64,000 nt of DNA from Zoogloea sp. LCSB751. GTDB taxonomy: Bacteria > Pseudomonadota > Gammaproteobacteria > Burkholderiales > Rhodocyclaceae. Positions 55,200 through 62,562 of the stretch are shown here, piece by piece. Below the pieces are notes generated by a model. It searched no databases. It saw nothing but the letters and a program-made list of their open reading frames with translations, and had not been told where the DNA came from. The stretch spans positions 1-64,000 of the forward strand of contig NZ_MWUM01000026.1 of the NCBI RefSeq assembly GCF_002028455.1, written 5' to 3'. Each line of letters opens with the position of its first letter. Position 1 is the first letter of the stretch. A program made the position numbers and the translations under genes.

Positions 55200-55318
55200 C
55201 GTAATGCCGTCTAATCAGCGGACCAGTGATCAAGGAGGCAAGTGACTCAGTGCATAGCCGAATTTGAATGGGAACCCAATAATTCCAAAAACATATCCAT
55301 TCAAACCTTATTGCACTC

Positions 55319-57181
55319 ATGGACGACAGACAGTTCGATGCCCTGGTCAGCAGACTGGAGGGGCAGGCCCAGCAGAATCCCGGCCTCTACAAGCTCAAGG
55401 TATTGCTGCTGGCCGCGCTGGGTAATGCCTACATTGTCGTGATGCTGCTGGCGATCATCGCGGTGTTGGTGGGGCTGTGCGCTTACATCATGGTGCTCAA
55501 GGCCATCGGCGTGAAGCTGATCATCATCGCCGGGTTCTTTCTGTGGATGGTGCTCAAGGCGCTATGGGTCAAGATCGAACCTCCCAGGGGTACGCCGGTC
55601 GATGCGGCACAGGCGCCCGAACTGTTTGCCATGGTCGATGGATTGCGCCGGCAGTTGGGCGCCCCGCCCTTCCATCACGTGCTGATCACCGACGATTTCA
55701 ATGCCGGGGTCGTGCAGTCGCCGCGTCTGGGCGTCTTCGGTTGGTCACGCAACTACCTCCTGCTCGGCCTGCCCTTGATGAAGACGCTGACGCCCGACCA
55801 GTTCAAGGCCGTGCTCGCCCACGAGTTCGGCCACCTGGCCAAGGGCCACGGGCGCGTGTCGAACTGGATCTACCGCCAGCGCTTGCGCTGGAGCCGCCTG
55901 CTGCATGCGCTGGACGCCGACGATAGTTGGGGCAGCCTCCTGTTCAAGCCCTTCCTGAACTGGTTTGCCCCCTTCTTCAGCGCCTATACCTTTCCGATGG
56001 CTCGGGACAACGAGTATCAGGCGGATGCCACTGCGGCAAAGCTCACCTCCTCACAGACCGCCGCAGAGGCGCTTACGAGCGTCAATGTGGTGGGCAGTTT
56101 CCTCGCAGAAAAGTACTGGCCCGGGATTCACCGACACGCCGACGAGCATCCGCAACCCAGCTTTGCGCCGTATTCCGGAATGGGCCACGGAGTCTCCACA
56201 GAACTCGACGAGGCGTCGGCCAAAGCGTGGCTGCAGCGGGCCATGGTTCAGCAGACGGGCTCTGCCGATACACACCCGGCACTGACCGACCGCCTCAACG
56301 CGCTGGGAGAATCCCCACGCCTGCAACTGCCGCATGCGGGTCACACCGCGGACCGACTCCTGGGCAGCATGCTGGAGATCGTGACGGAGAACTTCGACCA
56401 GCGCTGGCGGGACGCTGTTGCGCCATCCTGGGAGGAACGCCATCGGGAAGTGCAGGACGGTCGCCATCAACTGGCCGAACTCGATGCCCGTGCCGACGCA
56501 GGCGCCGAGCTGACTGTGCAGGAGGCCTATGATCGCGCGAACCTGACCGAGACCATTGGCCACAACCCCGATGACGCGCTGACCCAGTTTCAGGCCCTGC
56601 ACGAACGCGTGCCTGACGACGCATTGGTCTGCCTCTCCCTCGGCACCCGTCTCCTGAATCGGAACGATGCCAGCGGCTGCGCGTTGATTGAGCACGTCAT
56701 GCGCCTGGATGAAAACGCAACCGCAGACTGCTGCGAGTTGCTGCGTGACTATCATTGGCGCAATGACCGCCAGGACGAAGCCCATGCGTGGCATCAGCGT
56801 CTGGTCGAACGCGTCACCCTGCAGGAAGCCGCCGCCAAGGAGCGCAATGAGGTATCAATCGGCGACCGCTTCGAACGCCATGGCCTCGCCGAAGACGATC
56901 TGGCCACCCTGCGCAGCGCGCTACGGAGCATCCCCGGTCTTCGCAAAGCCTACCTGGTCAGGAAACGGGTCAAACATCTCCCGCACTCCCCTTGCTTCGT
57001 CTTCGGCTTCAAGACGTCCCGGTGGTTTCAACTGCACAGTGAGCGCCGTAGCAAGGAGGTCTTGCGGCTGATCCAGGAGTCCGTCAGCTTCCCCGGAGAA
57101 ACGATCCTCATCAACCTCGAAGGCAATAACAGCCGGTTCGGCCGCAAATTCAGCTGGATGCGTGGAGCACGGATCCTGTGA
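55319..57181 (+). CDS. M48-family membrane metallopeptidase
   Basis: 620-aa zinc protease. Two N-terminal membrane segments (residues ~28-58 and ~60-85), then the zinc site HEFGHLAKGHG (HExxH, residues ~166) and third ligand Glu in DNEYQADATAA (~225). The C-terminal half (~350-620) is helical, with TPR-like stretches (NPDDALTQFQALHERVPDDALVCLSLGTRLLNRND), and ends in a basic domain. This is longer than HtpX (~290 aa), like large M48 proteins. Start ATG 55319. The 120 bp before it contain GTGACTCAGTGCATAG (55242-55257), an echo of the duplicated module. Substrate unknown. Confidence 0.88.
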   Translation: MDDRQFDALVSRLEGQAQQNPGLYKLKVLLLAALGNAYIVVMLLAIIAVLVGLCAYIMVLKAIGVKLIIIAGFFLWMVLKALWVKIEPPRGTPVDAAQAPELFAMVDGLRRQLGAPPFHHVLITDDFNAGVVQSPRLGVFGWSRNYLLLGLPLMKTLTPDQFKAVLAHEFGHLAKGHGRVSNWIYRQRLRWSRLLHALDADDSWGSLLFKPFLNWFAPFFSAYTFPMARDNEYQADATAAKLTSSQTAAEALTSVNVVGSFLAEKYWPGIHRHADEHPQPSFAPYSGMGHGVSTELDEASAKAWLQRAMVQQTGSADTHPALTDRLNALGESPRLQLPHAGHTADRLLGSMLEIVTENFDQRWRDAVAPSWEERHREVQDGRHQLAELDARADAGAELTVQEAYDRANLTETIGHNPDDALTQFQALHERVPDDALVCLSLGTRLLNRNDASGCALIEHVMRLDENATADCCELLRDYHWRNDRQDEAHAWHQRLVERVTLQEAAAKERNEVSIGDRFERHGLAEDDLATLRSALRSIPGLRKAYLVRKRVKHLPHSPCFVFGFKTSRWFQLHSERRSKEVLRLIQESVSFPGETILINLEGNNSRFGRKFSWMRGARIL

Positions 57182-57221
57182 TGCAGCAGCGCTGCCTGAT
57201 GGTCTGCCACGAGGCGGAATC

Positions 57222-57653
57222 ATGATGATTGCCATGCGTCGTCTGGCTGCTCTTGCGTTTGCGCTGGCCGTCTCGACCTCGACCTGGTCCGCTGACTTGA
57301 CGGGACAGTGGGACTTGAAAATCGAAGATAAAGACCACCGCGTCATCACCACGCTTGTCATCGAATTTACAAACGAGACGGCGCGGTCCTGCATCGCCGG
57401 AGGCTGGCGGCGTGTGAACGTCGTGTCCGCCAGCACGAAGGATGCGGATTTCTATCCCGTGTCGGATCCACAGTCCTTCCGCATCAAGGACGGCCAGCTG
57501 ACGATCGGACGCAACCAGATATGCGACAACTATCTGAGGCTGCAAGGCCCTCTCAATGGCGAATCGGCTCGCGGCGACTATTACGGCTTTAGCATCGGCG
57601 GCTCATGGCCGCGGGGCTTCTTCACGCTGGACAGGAGAGGGGCTGCCAAGTGA
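57222..57653 (+). CDS. Exported protein of unknown function
   Basis: 143-aa protein with a signal peptide (MMIAMRRLAALAFALAVSTSTWSA, cleavage near residue 24). The mature part begins DLTGQWDLKIEDKDHRVITTLVIEFTNETA, suggesting a lipocalin-like or beta-rich fold, with Cys in RSCIAGGW and NQICDNY that could pair. Not recognised. It starts 40 bp after the M48 gene; the two may be co-transcribed. Confidence 0.65.
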   Translation: MMIAMRRLAALAFALAVSTSTWSADLTGQWDLKIEDKDHRVITTLVIEFTNETARSCIAGGWRRVNVVSASTKDADFYPVSDPQSFRIKDGQLTIGRNQICDNYLRLQGPLNGESARGDYYGFSIGGSWPRGFFTLDRRGAAK

Positions 57654-57745
57654 CCTCCTCCTCCGCCCTTACAGTACTCAGGCAATATCAGCCTTCAAGA
57701 TCATGCGAGCGACATTGCAGCATCTCCATGGAGCCCAACCCATAA

Positions 57746-58263
57746 ATGAAACGACTGCTTCTTCTCGCCGCATTAACGCCTTTTCTTACAGCCTGCGTTG
57801 GTGCAGGGGGAATCTCAAGTCAGACAGAAACACCAAAGCGCGCAACGCTGGCGAAGAGTCGCGGCAACATCGTCCTTCTGGCGCCCAATACAAGTGCCCC
57901 TACCACGGACAAGACTGCCGTAAGGAAAGGCTGGATCGCATCGAACCCCGAGGTGAATTGGAGCGTTGGATCTACAACAAGGATGTGGCCTGGACCGGCG
58001 TACTTCTATTTGCCGTGATCGTACCTATTCCACTTCTCGTTCCGGTTGGACATGACCACTTGGCGATCGACTTCCGCAACGATGTTCTTGTGAATATCGA
58101 GGCAAGGAGTCAAGTGAGCAGGCTGGCGTTTTGTGCCATGCCACTTCTTATTCCGCATGCAAACGGCTGTGAAGCTACAATGCCCCCTGCAGACGGTGAA
58201 ATTGAAAAGCAATTCATCGACCCAAACGGGACCCCGCTCGTTGAAATCGTTCCCAAGCACTGA
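57746..58263 (+). pseudogene. Lipoprotein gene broken by a frameshift
   Basis: Starts with a lipoprotein signal (MKRLLLLAALTPFLTACVGAGG, lipobox LTAC). The frame runs to about codon 65 (TDKTAVRKGWIASNPE) and then loses sense. In the -1 frame the protein continues from ~57930: RGELERWIYNKDVAWTGVLLFAVIVPIPLLVPVGHDH..., to VEIVPKH before a stop at 58263. Joining the frames gives a ~170-aa lipoprotein with a membrane-like stretch. One indel near 57925-57950 explains it; a sequencing error is also possible. Confidence 0.7.
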
Positions 58264-58361
58264 TGCGATTTCGGCCATTTTAGCCGGGCTTGGTCAAGCC
58301 TCGCCAGTTTGCGGCCACCCACTCAAATTCAACGTTGTCCCCATGAACCGAGAGAACCATC

Positions 58362-58655
58362 ATGCGCAAGGTAGTCCTCCTTTTTTCGGCCCTTCCAGTT
58401 TTCGTCACAGGCTGCACCACATTAATTACACTCAGTGAAGCCGAGACAAAGAACAAGATTTACTCCGGCACAATAAGACAAGCTGACCTAAAATGCGGCC
58501 ACGGCACTTGTTTTGACTTTCCATTTTCGCTGATTGCCGACACCGCACTATTACCTGTGACAATCCCTTGGACAGTCTTCAATCTGGCAAGTGGCGACGC
58601 GACATCAAACAGCGAAGATGCAAAAATGATCACAACGCCCCCTTCGCAAAAATAA
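58362..58655 (+). CDS. YceK/YidQ-family lipoprotein
   Basis: 97-aa lipoprotein: signal MRKVVLLFSALPVFVTGCTT (lipobox VTGC), then IYSGTIRQADLKCGHGTCFDFPFSLIADTALLPVTIPWTVFNL, close to the YceK/YidQ signature (YSG..., PFS...DTxLLPVTxP). Family function is unknown. It starts 98 bp after the frameshifted lipoprotein gene, on the same strand. Confidence 0.8.
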   Translation: MRKVVLLFSALPVFVTGCTTLITLSEAETKNKIYSGTIRQADLKCGHGTCFDFPFSLIADTALLPVTIPWTVFNLASGDATSNSEDAKMITTPPSQK

Positions 58656-58765
58656 TCCTCGTACGGAGCAGTGCTGCACCGCCAACAGCTATCTGCGTCC
58701 GTCGTGAGTGCTCTCGATGCATACCGATCCGCAGTCCAGAAGCGGTAATTAACGTGGCAGGCCAT

Positions 58766-58803
58766 TGTCGGGTTGTTGTCGTGCCGCTGTCGGCATGCTG
58801 TCG
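58766..58803. promoter_or_regulatory. Four TGTCG direct repeats at exact 11-bp period
   Basis: TGTCG begins at 58766, 58777, 58788 and 58799, each preceded by T or C. The regular 11-bp spacing places all four on one DNA face, as in an operator array. It ends 56 bp before the truncated XRE gene. The binding protein is unknown; it could be the XRE protein itself or a LytTR-type regulator. Confidence 0.65.
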
Positions 58804-58858
58804 TTCTCAATTCATGCGCTTTCCGGAACACTGGAGGCTGTGAAATCAAGGAGTCTCC

Positions 58859-59020
58859 ATGCTTGTCCAAAAACTCAGGCTGCAACGCGGCTGGTCGCAG
58901 CAGCAACTTGCTGAACTCAGCGGCCTCAGTGCACGAACCATTCAACGTATTGAAGGCGGTCAGACTGCAAGCGCTGAAGCGTTTGGGAAGGCCACTGTGA
59001 GCATCTGGCGGGCTACCTGA
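58859..59020 (+). pseudogene. Truncated XRE-family HTH regulator
   Basis: 53 codons: an intact Cro/C1-type HTH (LVQKLRLQRGWSQQQLAEL and SARTIQRIEGGQTAS), then unrelated residues to a TGA at 59018-59020. Homologues normally continue with another helix and often two membrane helices. The break coincides with the left edge of repeat copy 2. AAGGAG ribosome site just upstream, and the TGTCG array lies in its promoter region. The short HTH could still bind DNA. Confidence 0.7.
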
Positions 59021-59101
59021 ACGAAGCATGTTGCCGCCGTCTCTTGAGAAGCTGCAGAGCGCTCGATGATCAAGGGAGCGGCAACATGAACATTTCCGCC
59101 A

Positions 59102-59389
59102 TTACTCCTTGATGTGCACTGCCCTCTCTTCACGCCACCTCGTCTGAATCGCTTCCATCAGTTCCCGCAGTTCCCCCGCAATCATCGCGCAGGCCCACAG
59201 GTAGTTCTCCTGACCATCCGCATCCATGCGCCGGAAGACATCCCCCGCGTTGCCATGGGTCATTGCCAGAAGCGCCTGCAACTGGGCCTGTCGTGCGGTG
59301 AGTTGATCGGTGAGGGCGAGCGCGTCGGCCGTGCTGGCAAGCACGTAAATCGGACTCGCGGGGGCGGGAAAGCGCATCGGCGTGCTCAT
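59102..59389 (-). CDS. Unknown 95-aa protein, copy 2
   Basis: Paralogue of the 52873-53160 product with four substitutions; this copy reads VLAS, MDADGQENYLWA. The cysteine of copy 1 at DCQ is Gly here, so that Cys is not essential, whereas the Cys in LWACAM is shared. GAGGAGGG ribosome site lies 7 bp before ATG 59389 and the TGA of the leader ORF overlaps the ATG. The few differences despite drift elsewhere suggest selection on the protein. Function unknown. Confidence 0.75.
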   Translation of the reverse strand: MSTPMRFPAPASPIYVLASTADALALTDQLTARQAQLQALLAMTHGNAGDVFRRMDADGQENYLWACAMIAGELRELMEAIQTRWREERAVHIKE

Positions 59390-59496
59390 GCCGTGGCCCT
59401 CCTCGTCACGTGCGACGAATGAGCTGAATGTGAAGCAAAAGAAACAGATGCAATCGGCACGCGCACGTCTGCGCGCCCTTCGACGTGAATGGTCAT
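59386..59496 (-). CDS. 36-codon leader ORF, copy 2
   Basis: Same as 53157-53267 with Val instead of Ala at residue 5 (MTIHVEGRADVRVPIASVSF...). AAGGAGT ribosome site upstream of ATG 59496; TGA overlaps the ATG of the 95-aa gene. Confidence 0.65.
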   Translation of the reverse strand: MTIHVEGRADVRVPIASVSFASHSAHSSHVTRRATA

Positions 59497-59498
59497 GA

Positions 59499-59722
59499 GG
59501 TGTTACTCCTTTGCTGCGGTTTGCATCTCCGCCACCCACTTCTCACGGTGGGCGGCGGAACCGTGCGGGGGTGAGAATACCGGGCAAAGGAACCGGCCAG
59601 CCTTGCGGCTGCCCCGCACGGCCCGCCATTGGACAGGCGCAGCCATGCTCCGACAAGAAAAAGCCGCGTCGAAACGCGGCCTTCATCGGCCTTTGCAATC
59701 CGGGTTCTCACGCCCGATCACC
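59499..59722 (-). ncRNA. Candidate structured RNA / 5' leader, copy 2 (motif variant GTGAGAA)
   Basis: Same architecture as copy 1: loop motif A at 59711-59705, terminator-like hairpin 59680-59663 with Ts, hairpin B with the same perfect 10-bp stem (59621-59612/59570-59561) holding TTCTCAC at 59577-59571, and loop motif C at 59546-59540. All three sites read GTGAGAA/TTCTCAC instead of GTAGGAA/TTCCTAC. Stem C also shows a paired change (CCCC/GGGG in copy 1, CCAC/GTGG here). Confidence 0.6.
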
Positions 59723-60075
59723 ATTGTTTAGGTGACGTGGTCGAGTATCGATCCGGTGGTGGACGGGCGTCAAGTGGAATGATTGATCGGGCTTGGTGGG
59801 GCAGTCGGAGGGGAGGTGCGAGTGACGCAGTGCATAGTGAAACCGACAGGAGAAATGCCATTCTGCTGAGAATCAGCAGACGTAAGAATTGGGTAGATGA
59901 TAACGGCCTATGGTCACCTGTTACTGACGCCTATACGACGACGATGCGCCAGCAACGCCCCACGGATGAGTCTAGTTCCATATACGTGGAAAGACGTAGA
60001 CGACAATACGTGAGGGTTTTCAGTGATCGATATTCGTGAAAATAAGGACTTGAATTGGTTTGGCAGGCCTCTTAA

Positions 60076-60654
60076 ATGAACAACTTTCCCACCATCACGA
60101 CTCCAAGACTCATCCTCCGAGACTTCAATGAAACTGATGCAGCAGCTATTTTTGAGCTGTTCTCTGATGATCGGGTAACAGAGTTCTACGATTTCGGCAC
60201 ATTTTCAAATGTCGAACAAGCAAACAAGCTCATAGCGGCAAATATCCGCCGCAATGCGGTACAAGACGGAAGCAGTCTCAGGTGGGCAATTTGTTTGGCA
60301 GACACCCCAGAACGTGTCATAGGATCTTGTGGTTTTCACTCGACCAACCGGAATTTTCATTCCATCGAGATCGGGTACGACCTCCGCCCAGATCACTGGG
60401 GGAATGGCTATGCTTTTGAGGCTGTTTCACAGATGCTGAGCTTCTGCTTTTCGAGCCACATCCCCTTTCATGTCAATCGAGTTTCCGCCACAACCGATCT
60501 GGACAGTCGAAAATCAATCGCCCTATTGAAAAGAATAGGCTTCTCTGAAGAAGGAGTTCTTCGCCAATATGGGTTCTGGAAAAATCAATTTCACGACGTT
60601 CGATTGTTTTCTTTTCTACGTGAGGAATGGGAGAAAAATGAGAGATTCACCTGA
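60076..60654 (+). CDS. GNAT-family N-acetyltransferase (RimJ/RimL type)
   Basis: 192-aa acetyltransferase: TITTPRLILRDFNETDAAAIFELFSDDRV at the start, IGYDLRPDHWGNGYAFEAV (acetyl-CoA loop, residues ~97-115), VNRVSATTDLDSRKSIALLKRIGFSEEGVLRQ near the C-terminus. Substrate unknown; may modify ribosomal proteins or small molecules. Its AT-rich codons differ from the flanking chromosome, suggesting transfer. It begins only ~6 bp after the end of repeat copy 2, with no clear ribosome site (GGCAGGCC). Confidence 0.9.
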   Translation: MNNFPTITTPRLILRDFNETDAAAIFELFSDDRVTEFYDFGTFSNVEQANKLIAANIRRNAVQDGSSLRWAICLADTPERVIGSCGFHSTNRNFHSIEIGYDLRPDHWGNGYAFEAVSQMLSFCFSSHIPFHVNRVSATTDLDSRKSIALLKRIGFSEEGVLRQYGFWKNQFHDVRLFSFLREEWEKNERFT

Positions 60655-60763
60655 CTCTTTCTAAGGACTTCCCTGCCAATGGATTTCACACCGCGCTCGC
60701 GATGCACGGACAATCGGCACCGCCCAACAGATCTTTATCCCCCTTGAACACAATCAATCCCCA

Positions 60764-61216
60764 ATGCACATATTCAAAGATGGTCGCGCCCCCCTCCTAG
60801 AGTTTCTTCGTAATCTAATGCCACAGGCGGCGCTTCTCTCATTTGCTCTTGTCGCGGGATACAAGCTTCAGCCGACATGCTGCTATCTAGAAAATGCACA
60901 ACAAACCACGATTTTCTTTTGCTTTCTCGCCGTTTGGTTAGCAGCAGCATGGGCAAATTCGTCGCTCTTTATTGAGAAGTACCTCATATCGGTTAGGCGT
61001 ATCGCTCGTGCATCGAGACTGCTTGTTCGGCTAGGTGTTACCGGCCGTCGTAATCTCAGAGCTCTTCTTGCTTATGCACTACGCAAACAACGCATAGTTT
61101 TTGTCGAAGCGGTCGTTGTCTTCGTCGTGGTGGAGTTTGGCTTAGTCGCTGTCACCGTGTCAGCAATCAGTTCTGCTACAGCGCTACTGAAGCTCCTACA
61201 TGGCCAACATCCATGA
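60764..61216 (+). CDS. Small membrane protein, unknown
   Basis: 150-aa protein with three hydrophobic segments: residues ~20-36 (AALLSFALVAGYKL), ~47-68 (TTIFFCFLAVWLAAAWANSSLF) and ~110-140 (VFVEAVVVFVVVEFGLVAVTVSAI). A basic stretch lies between segments two and three (RRIARASRLLVRLGVTGRRN). Not recognised. AT-richer than core genes, and close to the GNAT gene. No strong ribosome site. Confidence 0.55.
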   Translation: MHIFKDGRAPLLEFLRNLMPQAALLSFALVAGYKLQPTCCYLENAQQTTIFFCFLAVWLAAAWANSSLFIEKYLISVRRIARASRLLVRLGVTGRRNLRALLAYALRKQRIVFVEAVVVFVVVEFGLVAVTVSAISSATALLKLLHGQHP

Positions 61217-61374
61217 AGGCTTGTGACACTGGACCTGTTTTAACAAGAATGCGGCCCCGGGGAACGATTCAACCCCTCACTTGACCTCCGCCGCATCCCA
61301 TGATGAATCATCCCTTGACCCTCACGCCACGTCAGCCCTCAGCCTTGTCGTACGCATGAACCGGAGAGCATTCG

Positions 61375-62400
61375 ATGCTGCTTAAAGTGGGCGATCTCGC
61401 CAGGCGTTGCGGACTCACCGTCCGGACGCTGCATCACTACGACGCCATCGGCCTGCTTGCCCCGTCTGCGCGTTCCGAGGCCGGTTATCGCTTGTATGAC
61501 CGGGACGACATCGCAAGGCTGCATCAGATCCAGGCTTTGCGTCGTTTCGGCCTGTCCCTGGCCGATATCGGGGCTGTACTGGCAAGGCCCGACTCCTCGC
61601 TTGCGTCCATCGTGCAGCAGCAGATCGGCATGCTCGACACGCAGATCGAGCAGGCGATGGACTTGCGCAGCCGCTTGTCCCGCTTGCAGGATCAGTTGCG
61701 GCGGGGCGATGAGCCGGAACTTGCCGAATGGCTGACGACACTGGAAAGGATGACCATGTACGACAAGTATTTTTCGCAGGACGAACTCGCCCGTCTGCCC
61801 CTCTACCAGGGCGGCAAAACGGCGGAGACGGAATGGCGGGGCTTGGTGGATGAGGTGCGTGCGCTGATGGCGCGCGGGATCGCGCCACAGAGCGACGAGG
61901 CGCAGGAGGTATCGAAGCGCTGGATGGCGATGGTCGAGCGCGATACGGATCGGGACCCGCGCCTGCTGGCAAAACTGAACGCGATGCATCTCAACGAGCC
62001 TTCAGTGCAAGCCCAGACCGGCATCACGCCGGAACTGATGGCCTTCGTGCTGCAGGCGAATGCGGAGAGCAAGCTGCGCATCTACGCCAAGTATCTGTCG
62101 CCCGAAGAGTTCGCCTTCATGCGCGAGCACTACGGCAAACACACTTACGAGTGGCCTGAGCTGATCGGGGCGCTACGCGAGCACATGGAGCAAGGCAGCG
62201 CGCCCGACACCCCGGCGGTGCAGCAGCTGGCCCTGCGCTGGCTGTCCTTTTTCCGCTCCTATGCGGGCGATAACCCGGAAACCCACGCCAAGATCCGCCT
62301 GGCCCATGAGAAGGAGCCGGAGCTGATGGCGGGCAGCCTGATCGATGCGACGCTGCTGGGCTTCGTGAAGGATGCCATGGCCCACCTCAAACCCCGCTGA
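61375..62400 (+). CDS. MerR-family transcriptional regulator with TipAS-like C-terminus
   Basis: 341-aa regulator. The MerR HTH (MLLKVGDLARRCGLTVRTLHHYDAIGLLAPSARSEAGYRLYDRDD, shown in parts: VGDLARRCGLTVRTLHHYD) is followed by a coiled coil (DSSLASIVQQQIGMLDTQIEQAM...) and a long helical ligand domain (~130-335). The latter has two repeats resembling TipAS (LARLPLYQGGKTAETEWRGLVDEV; later LAQRW/LALRWLSFF). It likely senses a drug or other ligand. Start ATG 61375 after CGGAGAG. It returns to high-GC core composition and precedes parC by 162 bp. Confidence 0.85.
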   Translation: MLLKVGDLARRCGLTVRTLHHYDAIGLLAPSARSEAGYRLYDRDDIARLHQIQALRRFGLSLADIGAVLARPDSSLASIVQQQIGMLDTQIEQAMDLRSRLSRLQDQLRRGDEPELAEWLTTLERMTMYDKYFSQDELARLPLYQGGKTAETEWRGLVDEVRALMARGIAPQSDEAQEVSKRWMAMVERDTDRDPRLLAKLNAMHLNEPSVQAQTGITPELMAFVLQANAESKLRIYAKYLSPEEFAFMREHYGKHTYEWPELIGALREHMEQGSAPDTPAVQQLALRWLSFFRSYAGDNPETHAKIRLAHEKEPELMAGSLIDATLLGFVKDAMAHLKPR

Positions 62401-62562
62401 CGGGTTCGCGCATGGGCCATCCGCAGCGCGGATGTGCCTGTCGCACGCCCTATACAGCAGGCGAAGCGCGGTGCCTGTGGTATTTTTGCGGCCTTCGTCG
62501 CGCCAAGCCCGGCGCGCGCAACTCCGGCGGCCCCTGCGCCGCCCGCCGTAACACACTGCACC

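Larger units (their letters stand above)
59018..60070 (-). repeat. Duplicated ~1.05-kb module, copy 2
   Basis: Second copy of the module at 52789-53837, in the same orientation. It begins at TGAACGAAGCATG within the truncated XRE gene and fades out just before the GNAT gene ATG (60076), with shared islands GTGACGCAGTGCATAG (59822-59837) and GGAAAGACGTAGACGAC (59988-60004). Nearly identical to copy 1 over the two ORFs and RNA region apart from concerted motif changes. Confidence 0.85.

Noticed and set aside
57654..57745. attC site before the frameshifted lipoprotein (GCCCAACCCAT at ~57734)
   Set aside because: Only a single core-like box; no L''/L' stem or partner core nearby.
60690..60763. 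attC site before the 150-aa membrane protein (GCCCAACAGATC)
   Set aside because: A core-like GCCCAAC is present, but no paired L boxes or R' core were found within 100 bp.
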